A stretch of DNA of 19,601 nucleotides from JBKJTP01 sp046590195 (GCA_046590195.1 JBKJTP010000139.1:1-19601), one strand, 5' to 3'; positions 1 through 5,306 are shown, numbered from the stretch's first letter. Numbers and translations: made by a program. Notes: a model not told the origin generated them from the letters alone.

Positions 1-57
1 GATGTTAGGGATATCACCACAGAAGGTAACACCGTGGATGAAGCGGCATATGCCTGA
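1..57 (+). CDS. C-terminal end of an unknown gene (partial)
   Basis: The first frame is open from base 1 and reads DVRDITTEGNTVDEAAYA before a TGA at 55-57. Only 18 residues are inside the window, so the product cannot be named. It is on the same strand as everything else and ends about 70 bases before the first tRNA, which suits the last gene of an upstream unit. It could also be chance reading, because it is so short. Confidence 0.4.
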   Translation, partial: DVRDITTEGNTVDEAAYA

Positions 58-91
58 GTTCTATGGGCATAAATGCTTCAAGAGACGGGGC

Positions 92-120
92 TTGATTATA
101 GAATTGTAACCGCGTAACAT
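92..120 (+). promoter_or_regulatory. Possible sigma70-like promoter for tRNA-Asn
   Basis: TTGATT (92-97) and TAACAT (115-120) are separated by 17 bases; each matches the sigma70 consensus at four of six positions. The predicted start near 127 falls at the 5' end of the tRNA-Asn gene (128). Moderate to weak: the spacing and position are good but the hexamers are imperfect. Confidence 0.35.
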
Positions 121-127
121 AGAATTT

Positions 128-252
128 GGACGTATAGCACAGCGGTAGTGCAACGGACTGTGGGCGAAGCGACTAAGGCGCTAATCTGGTTCGAATCCAG
201 TATGCCAAGAGTAATCCGTGGGTCGGGGGTTCGAATCCCTCTACGTCCGCCA
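128..252 (+). tRNA. tRNA-Asn(GTT) with a 50-nt insert in the anticodon loop
   Basis: The outer parts form a full cloverleaf: acceptor GGACGTA/TACGTCC, D arm GCAC-AGCGGTA-GTGC, T arm GGGGG-TTCGAAT-CCCTC, G73 and an encoded CCA. The anticodon stem is ACGGA/TCCGT, but about 50 extra bases (162-211) lie inside the loop. Removing them leaves the loop CTGTTAA, the usual tRNA-Asn loop, so Asn(GTT) is the best reading; moving the junction by one base would give CTGTGAA (His GTG). The insert carries its own T-arm-like hairpin CTGG-TTCGAAT-CCAG. It is too short for a group I intron. Whether the RNA is spliced or dead cannot be told. Confidence 0.7.
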
Positions 253-265
253 AATCGAGGTTAAG

Positions 266-484
266 ATGCGCAAGTATCAAGTTGTGATGGTGAACGAGTC
301 CTTCAATGATTCGTATTACTTCAACGCCGTGCAGAAGCAGACCGACACGATGTTTGATTCATTGGAAGACGCTAAGAACTCTGGTAACTGGTTCGTTAGC
401 GGCGCATTGTACATTGTGTCCTTTAATCCAAAGGTCGTCTTCGATGCACATCCCGGCGACTTCAAAATCGAGGTTTCCAGATGA
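266..484 (+). CDS. Small protein of unknown function (72 aa)
   Basis: The reading frame is also open upstream, but there it only translates the tRNA just before it. The ATG at 266 is therefore taken as the start, with a purine stretch (CGAGG, 256-260) six bases upstream. The product begins MRKYQVVMVNESFNDSYYF, is mixed alpha/beta in character and slightly acidic, and has no membrane segment or recognisable motif. It is followed by an ATGA overlap with the next gene, so the two are probably translated together. Function unknown. Confidence 0.7.
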   Translation: MRKYQVVMVNESFNDSYYFNAVQKQTDTMFDSLEDAKNSGNWFVSGALYIVSFNPKVVFDAHPGDFKIEVSR

Positions 485-753
485 GCCAAGACCCAGATGA
501 TATCGTTACGCTGGAAACGGAAGTGCGTCCGCTAGCAATGCCATTGCATCGCCGCGTTCGGCCATCGGACCATGCCATTGCGTTAGCGTTCTGGGGTCGT
601 TCGCACTGTCAGTTCCATAACAAGGACGAGTGCGGGATGATCGAAGAAATCATAGGTGACGCCGAGCGGATTGACCGGGGCGAAACCAGTGAATACTACA
701 CCGAACACGGTCCCGGAATGCGCGATGCGGATGGGAAGCTGATCGAAGAATGA
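481..753 (+). CDS. Small protein of unknown function (90 aa)
   Basis: The ATG overlaps the stop codon of the preceding gene (ATGA), and its own stop overlaps the start of the next in the same way, so this is the middle of a translationally coupled trio (266-920). The protein has a central stretch HAIALAFWGRSHCQFHNKDECGMIEEII with two Cys and two His that could bind metal, and an acidic C-terminus. I do not recognise the family. Confidence 0.7.
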   Translation: MSQDPDDIVTLETEVRPLAMPLHRRVRPSDHAIALAFWGRSHCQFHNKDECGMIEEIIGDAERIDRGETSEYYTEHGPGMRDADGKLIEE

Positions 754-920
754 ACAACGCGAATAGCAAGAACTTCATCATCACGTTCCGAGTCGTCAGT
801 ATTCGCAGGGGTAAGAAGTGTGTCTTTCGCCGGAGCTTCAGAGGAATTACGACGACCGATCCGGGCTACTTCTACTGCCCATACGTTCCGAAGTTTTTCG
901 TGCCTAAGATCAATAGGTGA
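750..920 (+). CDS. Small basic protein of unknown function (56 aa)
   Basis: An ATG at 750 shares bases with the TGA of the previous gene (ATGA), the same coupling seen one gene upstream. The 56-residue product (MNNANSKNFIITFRVVSIRR...) is rich in Arg and Lys, with alternating hydrophobic residues suggesting beta strands and ending PYVPKFFVPKINR. No family recognised. Its support is the coupled start and an in-frame stop directly before an RNA-rich stretch. Confidence 0.6.
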   Translation: MNNANSKNFIITFRVVSIRRGKKCVFRRSFRGITTTDPGYFYCPYVPKFFVPKINR

Positions 921-959
921 GTAGTCCGCTTTTCCTTGCAGGGGGCGGATTGATTCGAT

Positions 960-1024
960 AGGTGACCCGCGAAAGCGACAACGTGTCATGAGAACAGTTG
1001 GTGAAATCCCAACCTCGCCTGCCA
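960..1024 (+). ncRNA. tRNA-like cloverleaf RNA ending in CCA, not a standard tRNA
   Basis: AGGTGA (960-965) pairs with TCGCCT (1015-1020), followed by G and CCA as in a tRNA. Inside lie a CGC-GAAA-GCG hairpin, a weak TGT-CATGAGA-ACA hairpin, and GTTGG-TGAAATC-CCAAC, whose seven-base loop sits where a T loop would be but lacks TTC. At 65 nt it is short and has no GG in the D loop. It may be a decayed tRNA or a different stable RNA. Confidence 0.4.
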
Positions 1025-1033
1025 AGTTATAAT

Positions 1034-1105
1034 GGTTACCGGCACTCTTTCAGAGTGTGCGTGGAATCTAGATGCTAACCACATCTCCCATGCTGATGGG
1101 TAACC
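1034..1105 (+). ncRNA. Structured RNA closed by a 7-bp helix
   Basis: GGTTACC (1034-1040) is the exact reverse complement of GGTAACC (1099-1105), spanning 72 nt, the size of a tRNA. Inside are CACTC-TTTCA-GAGTG, a GTGG/CCAC stem, and CCCAT-GCTG-ATGGG, which competes with the closing helix. A TATAAT (1028-1033) sits directly upstream without a clear -35 element. No T-loop or anticodon arm of tRNA type is present. Function unknown. Confidence 0.35.
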
Positions 1106-1117
1106 AAATTGTTCAAA

Positions 1118-1194
1118 GGGAACGTAGTTTAATCGGCTAAAATGCATCACTGTCTATGATGAAGATGCGGGTTCGAATCCCGTCGCTCCCGCCA
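1118..1194 (+). tRNA. tRNA-Asp(GTC)
   Basis: Anticodon arm CATCA-CTGTCTA-TGATG gives GTC. The T arm is GCGGG-TTCGAAT-CCCGT and the acceptor GGGAACG/CGCTCCC has one A-C mismatch; G73 and CCA are encoded. The D stem is weak (GTTT/AAAT). It is one of two Asp(GTC) tRNAs here and the less canonical, so its charging identity is less certain. Confidence 0.8.
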
Positions 1195-1303
1195 ATGTAA
1201 AGTAAACCTTGCTTATGTGTTAAGATAAGTGTACAGTGAAGATTGTACGCAGGACGAGGGCCATCCAGTTAAACAAACCCTCAGTATGCAAGGTATACAT
1301 GTC

Positions 1304-1459
1304 ATGATTTCAGTCACAGTAGTTCTACTCATCCTGTTCTTGGTAATGGTCATCGTCGGTGCAGTACGCGGTGAATTCCGTGGAAGCGCATACTGGTTCC
1401 AGATTATGGTCGGTGTTGCGATTCTAGTTGCTGGTGGTGTATCCGGATTGCTTGGGTAA
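1304..1459 (+). CDS. Small membrane protein, two predicted TM helices (51 aa)
   Basis: The frame is open from a GTG at 1229, but the ATG at 1304 is preferred because a hydrophobic helix follows at once (residues 1-19, ISVTVVLLILFLVMVIVGAV) and AAGG lies upstream at about 1289-1292. A second helix is near residues 32-50 (FQIMVGVAILVAGGVSGLLG), with a short charged loop (RGEFRGS) between. The size and hairpin topology resemble small phage inner-membrane proteins, some of them holin-like or superinfection-exclusion factors, but nothing here identifies a role. Confidence 0.6.
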   Translation: MISVTVVLLILFLVMVIVGAVRGEFRGSAYWFQIMVGVAILVAGGVSGLLG

Positions 1460-1481
1460 TTAGCGAGCAGGTTAAGGTTGT

Positions 1482-1558
1482 GGAGTGGTAGTTCAGTTGG
1501 TCAGAATGACGGCCTGTCACGCCGTAGGTCGCGGGTTCGAGCCCCGTTCACTCCGCCA
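1482..1558 (+). tRNA. tRNA-Asp(GTC)
   Basis: A canonical cloverleaf close to the bacterial tRNA-Asp: acceptor GGAGTGG/TCACTCC, anticodon arm ACGGC-CTGTCAC-GCCGT, T arm GCGGG-TTCGAGC-CCCGT, G73 and encoded CCA. Anticodon GTC, read with high confidence. Confidence 0.95.
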
Positions 1559-1605
1559 ATAATTCATATTTGTCTGTAGTAAGACAGTTATAGGAGTAAG
1601 CTCTT

Positions 1606-1677
1606 AACGTTTGCATGGCGCGCAGCCCACCTCTTGTAGGCATGCCGGGCTAAGGGTTCGAATCCCATAAAACGCCG
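1606..1677 (+). tRNA. Degenerate tRNA-like element (possible former Thr TGT)
   Basis: A T arm (AGGG-TTCGAAT-CCCA) is followed by AAACGCC and G73 but then TTA instead of CCA. The best 5' partner, AACGTTT, pairs only at five positions, with two A-C mismatches at the tip. CTTGTAG resembles a Thr(TGT) anticodon loop but no five-base-pair stem flanks it, and no GG-containing D loop is seen. Probably a decayed tRNA gene. Confidence 0.3.
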
Positions 1678-1679
1678 TT

Positions 1680-1915
1680 AGGCTGAGACGAAAGGACTAC
1701 ATTGTAGAGCATCAGAAGCCAACCATGGAACGGCGGACGGTGTGAGCAATCGACTACAGACAATCTTTTCAGAGGTTCGACACTATAGGGTTCATCCCTC
1801 TAGGGCGAGCGTAAGTAACAAGGCGGTCCAGATGCCAAGTCGTAAAGCCTGTCCTCCATGCCGCGATGCGGTGATGGGTCCGAGGAAGATGGGTAGTAGG
1901 CAGTAACATGCCAAA
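1680..1915 (+). other. Gene-free stretch with several stable hairpins
   Basis: No convincing coding frame or tRNA. Visible folds are: GGCT/AGCC enclosing CTAC-ATT-GTAG (about 1681-1721); AGAGG/CCTCT enclosing AGGG-TTCAT-CCCT (about 1771-1802); and a nested stem of GCCT/AGGC (1847-1850/1898-1901), CCTC/GAGG, CCAT/ATGG and CCGC-GAT-GCGG (1861-1871). It may contain one or two structured RNAs, but I cannot delimit them. Confidence 0.3.
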
Positions 1916-1960
1916 GGCGGAAGCGCGGTTGATAATCTTACGTGTAGTGTCATTTTATTT

Positions 1961-2031
1961 GGGCTTAGTACAGGGTACAGGCATCCCTTGCAAGGAAGCC
2001 ACGCAGGGTTCGAGTCCCTGTAGGTCCACCA
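1961..2031 (+). tRNA. tRNA-Ala(TGC)
   Basis: Acceptor GGGCTTA/TAGGTCC with two G-T pairs, T arm GCAGGGTTCGAGTCCCTGT, A73 and encoded CCA. The anticodon arm CATCC-CTTGCAA-GGAAG has one A-A mismatch and gives TGC. The D arm is unusually short, so the total is only 71 nt. Confidence 0.75.
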
Positions 2032-2038
2032 AATTAGT

Positions 2039-2101
2039 GCGGGTAATGTAGGGGGAAGTGCCCTACCCGGTACGCCGGTCGTCCAAGTATAGGGCATCCG
2101 C
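2039..2101 (+). ncRNA. Mini-cloverleaf RNA of unknown function
   Basis: GCGGGT (2039-2044) pairs with ATCCGC (2096-2101). Between them are three hairpins in a row: GTAGGG-GGAAGTG-CCCTAC, CCGG-TACG-CCGG and GTCC-AAGTATA-GGGC. That is a complete three-arm fold in 63 nt with no anticodon or T-loop signature. It lies 7 bases after tRNA-Ala and would be freed if that tRNA's 3' end is processed. Confidence 0.4.
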
Positions 2102-2127
2102 CAGCTTTAACATCAGGAGCAAGTGTC

Positions 2128-2370
2128 ATGTACGACGGCCCATTCATCGCCAAGGAAAACCTACGAGATGGTGCCTATTACAAGGGCACTTGTAGAAATG
2201 CCGAAGTCGCACGCTGGAATGGTGCGGAGGAAACCTTCTACCACTATCGGTATAAGTTTGGCACCCGATTCATCGAATGTATTCGTTGCCCGGAAGATGA
2301 ACAGCGATACGATGTCTTCTTCGCTATCGAAGAAATCGAAACTCCCGATGAAGAAATTAGCTTCATCTAA
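2128..2370 (+). CDS. Small acidic protein of unknown function (80 aa)
   Basis: A strong AGGAG (2115-2119) lies eight bases before the ATG. The product starts MYDGPFIAKENLRDGAYYKGTC, is rich in aromatic and acidic residues, has two Cys in ECIRCPEDE, and ends in a Glu-rich tail. The overlapping +1 frame is long but lacks its own ribosome binding site. It is followed 12 bases later by another small gene, probably in the same transcript. No family recognised. Confidence 0.75.
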   Translation: MYDGPFIAKENLRDGAYYKGTCRNAEVARWNGAEETFYHYRYKFGTRFIECIRCPEDEQRYDVFFAIEEIETPDEEISFI

Positions 2371-2382
2371 CAAAGAGAAACC

Positions 2383-2742
2383 ATGATGCACGAGACTGAG
2401 AAAGAAATCGGTGTCACACCAGACCGCTGGGTCATCCTGCAATACGCGGGAAAAGGACCGGCCGTCTACTCTATCTTCGCCGGATGGGATGGTGGTTATC
2501 TCCACGGTGCATCATGGAAACGGTCTTCTATCATCAAGAAAATCACCCGTACCGACGACAAGTTCATTGTCGAAACGAAAAGTGGTTCGACGTATAATCT
2601 GCGCGACACCGGTATCGGATATACCGGACAGACCGCCGCGATTGCGTCCCAGATGAAGGAAGCCGAAGCTGAAGGTGAGTATCAGTTGGAGTTCATTGAC
2701 GAACTCGAAGCAGTGAAGAAGGTCTTCACTGATAATTTCTGA
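2383..2742 (+). CDS. Protein of unknown function (119 aa)
   Basis: The start is one of two adjacent ATGs (2383 or 2386) after AGAGA. The product has beta-strand-like segments (WVILQYAGKGPAVYSIFAGWDGGYLHGASWK) followed by an acidic helical C-terminal third (MKEAEAEGEYQLEFIDELEAVKKVF). There is no transmembrane segment, signal peptide or known motif. It sits 12 bases behind the gene at 2128 and ends immediately before a folded RNA. Confidence 0.75.
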   Translation: MMHETEKEIGVTPDRWVILQYAGKGPAVYSIFAGWDGGYLHGASWKRSSIIKKITRTDDKFIVETKSGSTYNLRDTGIGYTGQTAAIASQMKEAEAEGEYQLEFIDELEAVKKVFTDNF

Positions 2743-2819
2743 GTCCCGAATAGCGTGTAAGTCTACCGTGCTAAACCCACGAAGCGTCGAAAACGTAGCT
2801 GGTGAAAGGCCGGCGGGGC
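2743..2819 (+). ncRNA. tRNA-like folded RNA before tRNA-Tyr
   Basis: GTCCCG (2743-2748) pairs with CGGGGC (2814-2819). Inside, AGC/GCT forms a D-arm-like stem, CGT-CGAAA-ACG a small hairpin, and GCTGG-TGAAAGG-CCGGC a T-arm-like hairpin. The TGGTGAAA stretch is shared with the RNA at 960-1024, so the two may be related. No usable anticodon and no CCA. Confidence 0.35.
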
Positions 2820-2830
2820 ATGTTAACAAT

Positions 2831-2917
2831 GGAGTGTGCAATAAGGCTACTGGGTAGCAAGCGCGCTGTAAACGCGTTCCCTCCGGGCACGGGGTTCGAT
2901 TCCTTCACGCTCCACCA
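2831..2917 (+). tRNA. tRNA-Tyr(GTA)
   Basis: A class II tRNA: acceptor GGAGTGT/ACGCTCC, anticodon arm GCGCG-CTGTAAA-CGCGT giving GTA, long variable arm with CCC-TCC-GGG, T loop TTCGATT, A73 and encoded CCA. Confidence 0.9.
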
Positions 2918-3025
2918 TTACCGCTGATAGACCGGTTGTCTCTCATAACGCTGACCGGCCCCCTCACGGTCAAGCGCGATTAATCGGTAGGTTCGCAACT
3001 CCGAGTAAATCCCCGAGGGTCTAAT
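2918..3025 (+). other. Spacer with hairpins, no gene seen
   Basis: Between tRNA-Tyr and the next promoter. CCGGT/ACCGG encloses a stretch containing CTCATAA, which resembles a Met anticodon loop, and GGTTCGCAACTCC resembles a poor T arm. CGATTAATCG is a 10-base palindrome. These pieces do not assemble into a tRNA, and there is no coding frame. It may be the remains of a tRNA-Met. Confidence 0.25.
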
Positions 3026-3067
3026 TTGACTTCATCCGTAAGCTCAGTTATACTACCGGCCTACGGA
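3026..3067 (+). promoter_or_regulatory. Sigma70-like promoter whose -10 lies in an inverted repeat
   Basis: TTGACT (3026-3031) and TATACT (3049-3054) are 17 bases apart, each one base from consensus. TCCGTA (3035-3040) and TACGGA (3062-3067) form an inverted repeat around the -10, and the predicted start is near 3061. RNA begun here would lack the 5' arm; RNA passing through from upstream would form the hairpin. It points at the long tRNA-like RNA at 3065. Confidence 0.7.
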
Positions 3068-3195
3068 GAAAGCCAGTCGCGCACTGGTGGCATCGGTGAG
3101 CCGTCCGGGATGTCTTAAGCTCCCTGAAGGTTCTATGGTGATGAGGCACCCGTGAAACGGTCGCCTTGCGGGTTCGACTCCCGCCGTCTCCACCA
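3065..3195 (+). tRNA. Over-long tRNA-like gene (about 131 nt), identity unclear
   Basis: The 3' end is tRNA-like: T arm GCGGG-TTCGACT-CCCGC, acceptor strand CGTCTCC, A73 and encoded CCA. The only matching 5' strand is GGAGA (3065-3069), directly after a strong promoter, which leaves about 60 extra bases. These hold hairpins such as CCAGT-CGCGC-ACTGG. The sequence GTGAAAC near 3149 could be a Phe(GAA) anticodon loop, but its stem is poor. It may be a tRNA with an insertion or a decayed gene. Confidence 0.35.
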
Positions 3196-3209
3196 ATTCA
3201 AGGGTGAGT

Positions 3210-3581
3210 ATGTTACATCATTATCTCCGCGACGATACATCTGGTGAACATTGGGCAGTCGGTACATCACAGTATAACACTGTCCTCTTGCAAGTCCAAG
3301 AAGGCTCTACACAGGCTCGCATTCAGATGACACCGGATCAAGCTGAAGCATGTGCAGTGGCTTTAATGGAAGCGGCGAGGAAAGTTAGAGCCAACTCCAC
3401 ACTCAGTGGTTTGTTTACGGAAGAAATCATGGAAGAACTTCTTGTGGAGCAGAATGCGACCGAGAAGGAACGCGAAATGGTGAGAGCAGCGGTACAGAAA
3501 AGCGGCAACCCTTGGGATGCTGAAGTATTACTCTTCATCTTTCGAGAGGCTTCAAAGGGTTTAACTCCGCCAGCGGTCTAG
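3210..3581 (+). CDS. Helical protein of unknown function (123 aa)
   Basis: ATG 3210 is chosen over the in-frame GTG at 3204 because AAGGG (3200-3204) is then six bases upstream. Residues 1-40 look like beta strands (HWAVGTSQYNTVLLQVQEG), followed by helices with many Glu, Ala and Lys (PDQAEACAVALMEAARKV; EEIMEELLVEQNATEKEREMVRAAVQ). It stands alone between tRNA-like RNAs. No family recognised; soluble, probably cytoplasmic. Confidence 0.7.
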   Translation: MLHHYLRDDTSGEHWAVGTSQYNTVLLQVQEGSTQARIQMTPDQAEACAVALMEAARKVRANSTLSGLFTEEIMEELLVEQNATEKEREMVRAAVQKSGNPWDAEVLLFIFREASKGLTPPAV

Positions 3582-3651
3582 CTGGACTAAGCAGGCTCTA
3601 ATTCCCTGTCACGGTCGGTAAAGCTAACCGGTCATGATGCATTAAATTACT

Positions 3652-3727
3652 AGGCTAGTAACTCAGAGGCAAGAGTATCTGGTTCTTACCCAGAAGGTCG
3701 AGATTTCGAAATTCTCCTAGCCTACCA
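3652..3727 (+). tRNA. tRNA-Lys(CTT)
   Basis: The acceptor AGGCTAG/CTAGCCT is perfect, D arm ACTC-AGAGGCAA-GAGT, anticodon arm TCTGG-TTCTTAC-CCAGA giving CTT, T loop TTCGAAA, A73 and encoded CCA. The HNH endonuclease gene starts 53 bases downstream, so this tRNA is the likely landmark for that insertion. Confidence 0.92.
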
Positions 3728-3732
3728 AACAC

Positions 3733-3780
3733 AATCGAACCGTGTTGATAAATACTCTTATCAAACATGAGGGTTCGATT
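3733..3780 (+). promoter_or_regulatory. Late-type promoter inside a hairpin covering the HNH gene's ribosome binding site
   Basis: GATAAATA (3747-3754) matches the T4 late-promoter element at seven of eight bases; transcription would begin near 3760. AATCGAACC (3733-3741) is the exact reverse complement of GGTTCGATT (3772-3780), which overlaps the GAGGG ribosome binding site and abuts the ATG at 3781. An inner repeat TTGATAA/TTATCAA (3745-3751/3758-3764) extends the fold. Read-through RNA should be closed for translation; late RNA lacks the outer 5' arm. Confidence 0.65.
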
Positions 3781-4434
3781 ATGCAATGTAAGAGATGTAA
3801 CTCTGACCATTCCGGTACATTCGGAAGTGGTGTTTTTTGTAGTAGAGCTTGTGCTAATGCCAGAATACATAGTCCGGCAACAAAAATTAAACAATCCGTT
3901 GCGTCCCGAAAGAATTGGGAAGTGATGAGTGCAGTAGAGCGTAAGTCCTACGCTAATGAACGTCGGTCGGGCTTCACTCCTGAATTTTATGCTGAACGGT
4001 CGAGAATTGGAAAGATTAAACGTGCGGCACGTATCAGCACTGCGCCTTTTTCGGAATTATCCTCCCCTGAACGTAAACTTCGAGTTCTAGAGGAACAGCA
4101 GAAGCGATGTGCGATGTGCCCCCTCACAATGGAGTGGAACGGTAAGCCGTTATCTTTCGACCTAGACCATATTGATGGTGATAGGAGCAATAACAAGCGA
4201 GAGAATCTACGGTGTGTTTGCCCTAATTGTCACTCTCAGACACCGACGTACAAGGGTAAGAACTCTTCTGGGAAACAACGAACCGACGAAGAAGTCATAC
4301 TAGCATTAGAGAATTCAAATAGTGTATACTCGGCACTGTCATCTCTCGGGATGAATCTACACGGTGGTAATTACATCAGAGTAAGAAACATCATCAAGAA
4401 GTACGGCCTTAAACTTCCATACTTAGCATTATAA
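3781..4434 (+). CDS. HNH homing endonuclease
   Basis: A 217-residue freestanding HNH endonuclease, expected to cut a target in phage DNA lacking the gene so that repair copies it in. The N-terminus has a small zinc finger (C3, C6, C20, C24). The HNH domain runs from about 108 to 160: C110 and C113, then LDHIDGDRSNN (D129, H130), ENLRCVCPNCH with C147, C150 and H151. The C-terminal 50 residues look like a helix-turn-helix for DNA binding. ATG 3781 is chosen because the cysteine motif follows at once and GAGGG lies before it; the 13 codons upstream in frame overlap the promoter hairpin. The gene is more AT-rich than its neighbours and sits between tRNA-Lys(CTT) and a class II tRNA, with its stop two bases before the latter. 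Confidence 0.92.
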   Translation: MQCKRCNSDHSGTFGSGVFCSRACANARIHSPATKIKQSVASRKNWEVMSAVERKSYANERRSGFTPEFYAERSRIGKIKRAARISTAPFSELSSPERKLRVLEEQQKRCAMCPLTMEWNGKPLSFDLDHIDGDRSNNKRENLRCVCPNCHSQTPTYKGKNSSGKQRTDEEVILALENSNSVYSALSSLGMNLHGGNYIRVRNIIKKYGLKLPYLAL

Positions 4435-4435
4435 C

Positions 4436-4520
4436 GGGACGTTGGCAGAACGGTTATGCACCGGACTCTTAATCCGTGAGGGAAACCTCTATCTCGGTTC
4501 GAATCCGACCAGTCCCACCA
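4436..4520 (+). tRNA. Class II tRNA with a CTT (Lys) anticodon
   Basis: It has a long variable arm (GAGG-GAAA-CCTC), a three-base-pair D stem (GCA/TGC) and A73 with CCA, all as in tRNA-Leu. The anticodon arm is CCGGA-CTCTTAA-TCCGT, giving CTT, which reads the Lys codon AAG. The acceptor GGGACGT/CAGTCCC has two mismatches at its base. Bacterial class II tRNAs normally carry Leu, Ser or Tyr, and Leu and Ser synthetases often ignore the anticodon, so charging with leucine is possible (inference). The gene begins two bases after the HNH stop codon. Confidence 0.75.
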
Positions 4521-4539
4521 CTTTCAACCGGAACTAAAG

Positions 4540-4749
4540 ATGACCATGACCACCAAGCGTATCCTCTTCGTAACCTTCATCGTCGCCACCCTCACCCTTT
4601 CGGGCTGTGGATGGTTCGACAGGAAGCTCGCAGCCGCCACGGGTGGCGCGACCAAGACGTGCGTCGATGGCGTTGTCTATCTTCAGTTCACCAGCGGTGC
4701 CACCGTCGCGTACAACGTAGACGGTACCATCAAGACTTGCAGCGAGTAA
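4540..4749 (+). CDS. Small lipoprotein (69 aa)
   Basis: A short basic N-terminus (MTMTTKR) leads into a hydrophobic helix and the lipobox LSGC (residues 20-23), so Cys23 should be lipidated after cleavage by signal peptidase II. The mature part is about 47 residues with two further cysteines (CVDGVVY, IKTC), possibly a disulfide, and a beta-rich Gly/Thr sequence. Small phage lipoproteins act in outer-membrane lysis (Rz1 type) or superinfection exclusion, but Rz1 is proline-rich, which this is not. Role unknown. The start could also be the ATG at 4546. Confidence 0.75.
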   Translation: MTMTTKRILFVTFIVATLTLSGCGWFDRKLAAATGGATKTCVDGVVYLQFTSGATVAYNVDGTIKTCSE

Positions 4750-4752
4750 GTC

Positions 4753-5079
4753 ATGCAAATACAGTCCATTCACGGTATCGAAGCCATCAATGAAGCCGCT
4801 ACGGCGGCAATGCATTCCACTGTGAATGCCCTAGTCCAAGCAGGCTCCCTTGATAAGGACGCTGCCGAAAAATTCTTGGATAGTCATTGTGTTGTTCTGG
4901 TTGATGACAGCACGTTGTGGCGGCGAATCCGTAAACACATCGGACTTGCCGACAAGGACAGCACTTTCGCGGTAATGAAGATTTGTAAACGGTTCCTTAG
5001 CTCAGTTGGTAGAGCGGAGCAAGCGCGCACAGGTCGTAGGTTCGATTCCTACAGGAACCACACTTTTAGGATAGTATGA
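4753..5079 (+). CDS. Protein of unknown function whose C-terminus reads through a tRNA
   Basis: The first about 78 residues (MQIQSIHGIEAINEAATAAMH... to AVMKICK) look like a normal helical protein. From about residue 80 onward the frame translates the tRNA at 4991-5060 (FLSSVGRAEQARTGRRFDSYRN), ending at a TGA that overlaps the next ATG. The tRNA seems to have landed in or next to the 3' end of the gene, removing its own stop. The start lies three bases after the lipoprotein stop. The N-terminal domain is not recognised. Confidence 0.6.
   Translation: MQIQSIHGIEAINEAATAAMHSTVNALVQAGSLDKDAAEKFLDSHCVVLVDDSTLWRRIRKHIGLADKDSTFAVMKICKRFLSSVGRAEQARTGRRFDSYRNHTFRIV
4991..5060 (+). tRNA. Defective tRNA with a damaged anticodon arm
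   Basis: The acceptor GGTTCCT/AGGAACC, D arm GCTC-AGTTGGTA-GAGC and T arm GTAGG-TTCGATT-CCTAC are perfect and A73 is present. The stretch between D and T arms is only 20 bases, two to three short, and cannot form a 5-bp stem with a 7-base loop. CACA follows instead of CCA. The gene lies inside the reading frame at 4753-5079. Probably a pseudo-tRNA. Confidence 0.55.
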
Positions 5080-5300
5080 TGAAAACGAACATGACAGCAG
5101 AAGAAAAAGTTGCGCTGTACGAGAACGTCTTTCATCGTATAAGCATGCTCAACACCGCCATGAACGCGGAAGGTATGCGTGACATGGTAGGTCGTATTGA
5201 CTCTTGGAGTTATGCTCATCGTTGCGGTAATGGTGAACTATCTTACGAAGAGCAAGCGGCATGCGTAGAGGCAGCGGCCAAACGGTTGATGCCTGATTAA
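5076..5300 (+). CDS. Small protein of unknown function (74 aa)
   Basis: AGGA (5068-5071) precedes two ATGs at 5076 and 5079, the first overlapping the previous stop. The protein is mostly helical (MTAEEKVALYENVFHRISMLNTAMNAEGMRDMVG) with a short C-terminal helix rich in alanine. No membrane segment or known motif. It ends six bases before tRNA-Val. Confidence 0.7.
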   Translation: MMKTNMTAEEKVALYENVFHRISMLNTAMNAEGMRDMVGRIDSWSYAHRCGNGELSYEEQAACVEAAAKRLMPD

Positions 5301-5306
5301 AATTTC

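Noticed and set aside
128..252. Reading the first tRNA as His(GTG)
   Set aside because: Joining one base earlier gives the canonical Asn loop CTGTTAA with G73, and a proper tRNA-His with G-1 is at 6915.
960..1024. Possible cobalamin-riboswitch-like GGTGAAATCC stretch
   Set aside because: The B12 box and the remaining conserved parts are absent, and no transport or cobalamin gene follows; a tRNA-like fold explains it better.
1680..1960. Possible group I intron or RNase P-like RNA
   Set aside because: I looked for the P/Q/R/S elements and the GAGGAAAGTCC-type core and did not find them; only local hairpins are supported.
2161..2505. Minus-strand open frames (for example 114 residues here)
   Set aside because: They are antisense to well-started + strand genes, and no minus-strand frame in the window has a ribosome binding site or recognisable domain.
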